A stretch of 64,000 bases of DNA from Lasiodiplodia sp. COLG20. Lineage: Eukaryota > Ascomycota > Dothideomycetes > Botryosphaeriales > Botryosphaeriaceae. The translations under genes and the position numbers were made by a program. Positions 62,173 through 64,000 of this stretch are shown piece by piece. Where the stretch lies: positions 1-64,000 of the forward strand of contig VNWV01000037.1 of NCBI GenBank assembly GCA_009801085.1, read 5' to 3'. Positions within the stretch are counted from its first letter, which is position 1, and every line of letters begins with the position of its first letter. The notes beneath the pieces are model-generated. The model had not been told where the DNA came from. It ran no database searches and saw nothing but the letters and a program-made list of their open reading frames with translations.

Positions 62173-64000
62173 TTAGTTGATGGTGACCTGACCATCCTGG
62201 TCAGTGTTCTCCACCATCATGGTGCAGCTCTCGAGAAACTCGCTATCTACGAGCTCGTCAGCACCATCCTCCCCACCTTGGGTAGAGGTGACCGGCACCA
62301 TCGAGTGAGAGGCAGTACCTGAAGGCAGAGAGTCGACTTCCATCGCATCGACATCCACCTCCGCCTCCTGCGCGCCGAAGAACGGGTTGCGATCAACCCG
62401 CTCAACACCAGCGGCGGCCCAGTCCATCTGATCGACCGGCTGACTGATCATAGCCTCGAGCGCGGGGTGGATTGGGGTTTCCGCGTTGCCGGCAGCGTTG
62501 TCCTCGTCTGCGTCCATGTCCCAGTCGTCAGCCTCGACCGCACTGATGTGGTTGCCGTTCGCGGCGAAGCCATCCGAGAAAGCGGTCAGGCGAGCCTCGT
62601 CGTCGCCGTCGTCACCCTGAGCTTGCAGCGTCGGGGGAATGTAAGGCAGCCGGTGTTCGTGTTGCTCCTCCGCATCAGGTTCGTCGGAGGGCGGAGCAGC
62701 CGGGGCATCAAAGTCGCTGTTGTCATCTTCAGACGTGTTGTCGTCCTCAACCGTGCTGTAGTCCTGAGGCTCAGTGACATCCTCGGGCGTGTTGAATCCA
62801 GCCCTCAACTCCTCCATAAACGCCGCCGCATCAGCCGAGACGAGGCCACTGTCTGCCGCGATCGTGTGGAGGGCATCGTTCTCCTCCTGGTCGTCGATCG
62901 CATCAGCCAGCATCTGGTCGCGGTCATCTTCGTAAGCGCGCAGCCACTCGTTGATGCCGTGGATGTCCCGCCTGTAGTCGGTCCACTCGTAGGGCCAGTA
63001 GACGAACTCGTCCAGCTGGTGGTTGCTCTTAAGGAACTTCCAGCAGACGGTCTTCTCCCGCCTCAAGATCTCCAGCATGCTTGCGAAGCGACGGACGCAG
63101 TGGTAGTCGCTGTGGCTCACGATGACCGGCTCTTTTGCCGGATCCGGCTTGCTGTATGGCAGGAGGAAACCCTTCTCCACGCCGTCGAGGAAGAAGTCCA
63201 GGATCCTCCAGCAGGCCTCCATCATGGCCTTTGGCGAATTGCGAGGGGTGAAGGCAGGCTGCCTGCCGCTCTCGGGGACCACGAAGCGCTTGTAGTCGGC
63301 GCTGTTGGGGGCGTTCTGGATGTCGGTGACGTCCCGGATAGCCTCGTACATCTTCATGACGAAGTAAGGCTTCGCCTCCTTCATCTTGTTGAGGTACTGG
63401 TCCGGCTGAGGGGGAAGGCGGGGCAGAGCCTTGTTGAAGTAAGCATCCGTCCCTATCATGCTCAAGGATGCCATAGGAAACCTATACTCGTCGAAGAACG
63501 GGTACCTGGAGCACTCGTATCGCGGCTCCCTCTCCGGTTTGAAGAACCTGGAGATGTCGGCCTCGGCATCGGTGTCGGGCATGTAAACCTCCCTTTCGAC
63601 GGTCCTGGGCTTCCTCCTCGCCTTGCGCTCCATGCTGCAGCGCAGCTTGCTCTTGACCACCGCGTAGGCGCCGGGCGCGAAGACGAAGTTGACCCAAAGC
63701 TGCTCGTCGCCGCTAAGAACATCGTGGGCGATGCTCTTCTCCAGCTTCAACGCGTTGCAAAGCTCGCGCTTCCTCCAAGCGAAATCGGGAATGTCGTGGC
63801 CAGCAGCCTCCTTGACCTGCTCTTCGTTGTTGCTTTCCATGAAGCCATAGCGAGTGCCGTTCACGAGCAGCTGCAACAACTTGCAAGCCACTGCGACGAC
63901 AAGGTCAACAGGGTGAGTGTGTCCCCATTTCTCACTTGTTCCAAGCTCGGTGAATGCCTTGCTTTTCTCGTTGTCCAGTGCATATCGCATGTCCATCATA
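62173..64000 (-). CDS. P4: two-module CWR-DG/REKA family protein (5' end cut by window)
   Basis: The frame is open to the right edge, so at least 608 residues are present. The visible start aligns with the interior of P3 module a (MRYALDNEKSK with TRYARVSNGSR), so about 110 residues are missing rather than a true start. Module a: ACKLLQLLVNGTRYGF, LCNALKLEKSIAHDVLS, NFVFAPGAYAV. Module b: MYEAIRDVTDIQ, ACWRILDFFLDGVEKGF, MLEILRREKTVCWKFLK, FVYWPYEWTD. The C-terminal 230 residues are strongly acidic (many Asp/Glu runs) and disordered. It is the best preserved two-module copy. No family is recognised. Confidence 0.7.
   Translation of the reverse strand, partial: MMDMRYALDNEKSKAFTELGTSEKWGHTHPVDLVVAVACKLLQLLVNGTRYGFMESNNEEQVKEAAGHDIPDFAWRKRELCNALKLEKSIAHDVLSGDEQLWVNFVFAPGAYAVVKSKLRCSMERKARRKPRTVEREVYMPDTDAEADISRFFKPEREPRYECSRYPFFDEYRFPMASLSMIGTDAYFNKALPRLPPQPDQYLNKMKEAKPYFVMKMYEAIRDVTDIQNAPNSADYKRFVVPESGRQPAFTPRNSPKAMMEACWRILDFFLDGVEKGFLLPYSKPDPAKEPVIVSHSDYHCVRRFASMLEILRREKTVCWKFLKSNHQLDEFVYWPYEWTDYRRDIHGINEWLRAYEDDRDQMLADAIDDQEENDALHTIAADSGLVSADAAAFMEELRAGFNTPEDVTEPQDYSTVEDDNTSEDDNSDFDAPAAPPSDEPDAEEQHEHRLPYIPPTLQAQGDDGDDEARLTAFSDGFAANGNHISAVEADDWDMDADEDNAAGNAETPIHPALEAMISQPVDQMDWAAAGVERVDRNPFFGAQEAEVDVDAMEVDSLPSGTASHSMVPVTSTQGGEDGADELVDSEFLESCTMMVENTDQDGQVTIN

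Noticed and set aside
1..64000. CRISPR arrays, bacterial operons or viral genes
   Set aside because: No regularly spaced repeats of that kind and no such proteins; the gene structure is fungal throughout.

Overview
The window is nuclear DNA of a filamentous ascomycete (Pezizomycotina; Dothideomycetes is my best guess but is inferred). The basis is short introns of about 44-125 nt with GT..AG ends and CTAAC/CTGAC-like branch sites, multi-exon genes on both strands with no operons, and fungal families: a Clr2-like silencing factor, a fungal-type sesquiterpene cyclase, ACR3, a ZZ-finger protein, a fucose-lectin-like type II membrane protein and a Ty3/Gypsy integrase scrap. All coordinates are CDS spans; exon joins were worked out by hand from splice signals and reading phase.

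Layout. 0-12 kb: a dispersed family of single-pass membrane proteins with a repeated ELP-type cytoplasmic tail (five copies, two of them broken), interleaved with a secreted PAN-like protein (2.2-4.6 kb, minus) and a mitochondrial PflX-like radical SAM protein (5.9-7.2 kb, plus). 12-16 kb: a small integral membrane protein and a lectin-like type II membrane protein. 18-28.5 kb: a tandem array of five fast-evolving plus-strand genes (A-E). A and B share a first exon and PPxY tails. C and D share a strictly spaced extended zinc-knuckle, a coiled coil and an RS-like tail. A 2.2-2.4 kb duplicated unit, including flanks and 5'UTR introns, explains C, D and probably E. 28.8-34.4 kb: the arsenite transporter ACR3, a ZZ-finger protein and a GNAT acetyltransferase. 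34.9-36.6 kb: transposon debris (Gypsy integrase fragment, MITE-like repeats), with one repeat copy lodged in an intron of the next gene. 36.8-47.5 kb: an AAA+ ATPase, a Clr2-like protein and a head-to-head SNF2/PHD remodeller (a plausible heterochromatin pair), then a SAM methyltransferase. 48.4-64 kb: four large minus-strand proteins and one decayed 3' duplicate. They share a previously unfamiliar helical module occurring seven times (once or twice per protein), followed by long disordered tails. A complete nine-exon terpene cyclase (58.1-59.7 kb, plus) sits inside this array.

The strongest candidates for something undescribed are the repeated CWR..DG..GF / REKA module family at 48-64 kb, the zinc-knuckle/RS family at 22.5-26.2 kb, and the ELP-tail membrane family at 0-12 kb. 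All three are tandemly amplified in one region and show decay by frameshift, nonsense change or exon loss, as expected for lineage-specific birth-and-death families. Core single-copy genes sit between these arrays. I found no CRISPR array, no confident tRNA or rRNA, and no classical secondary-metabolite cluster around the terpene cyclase.
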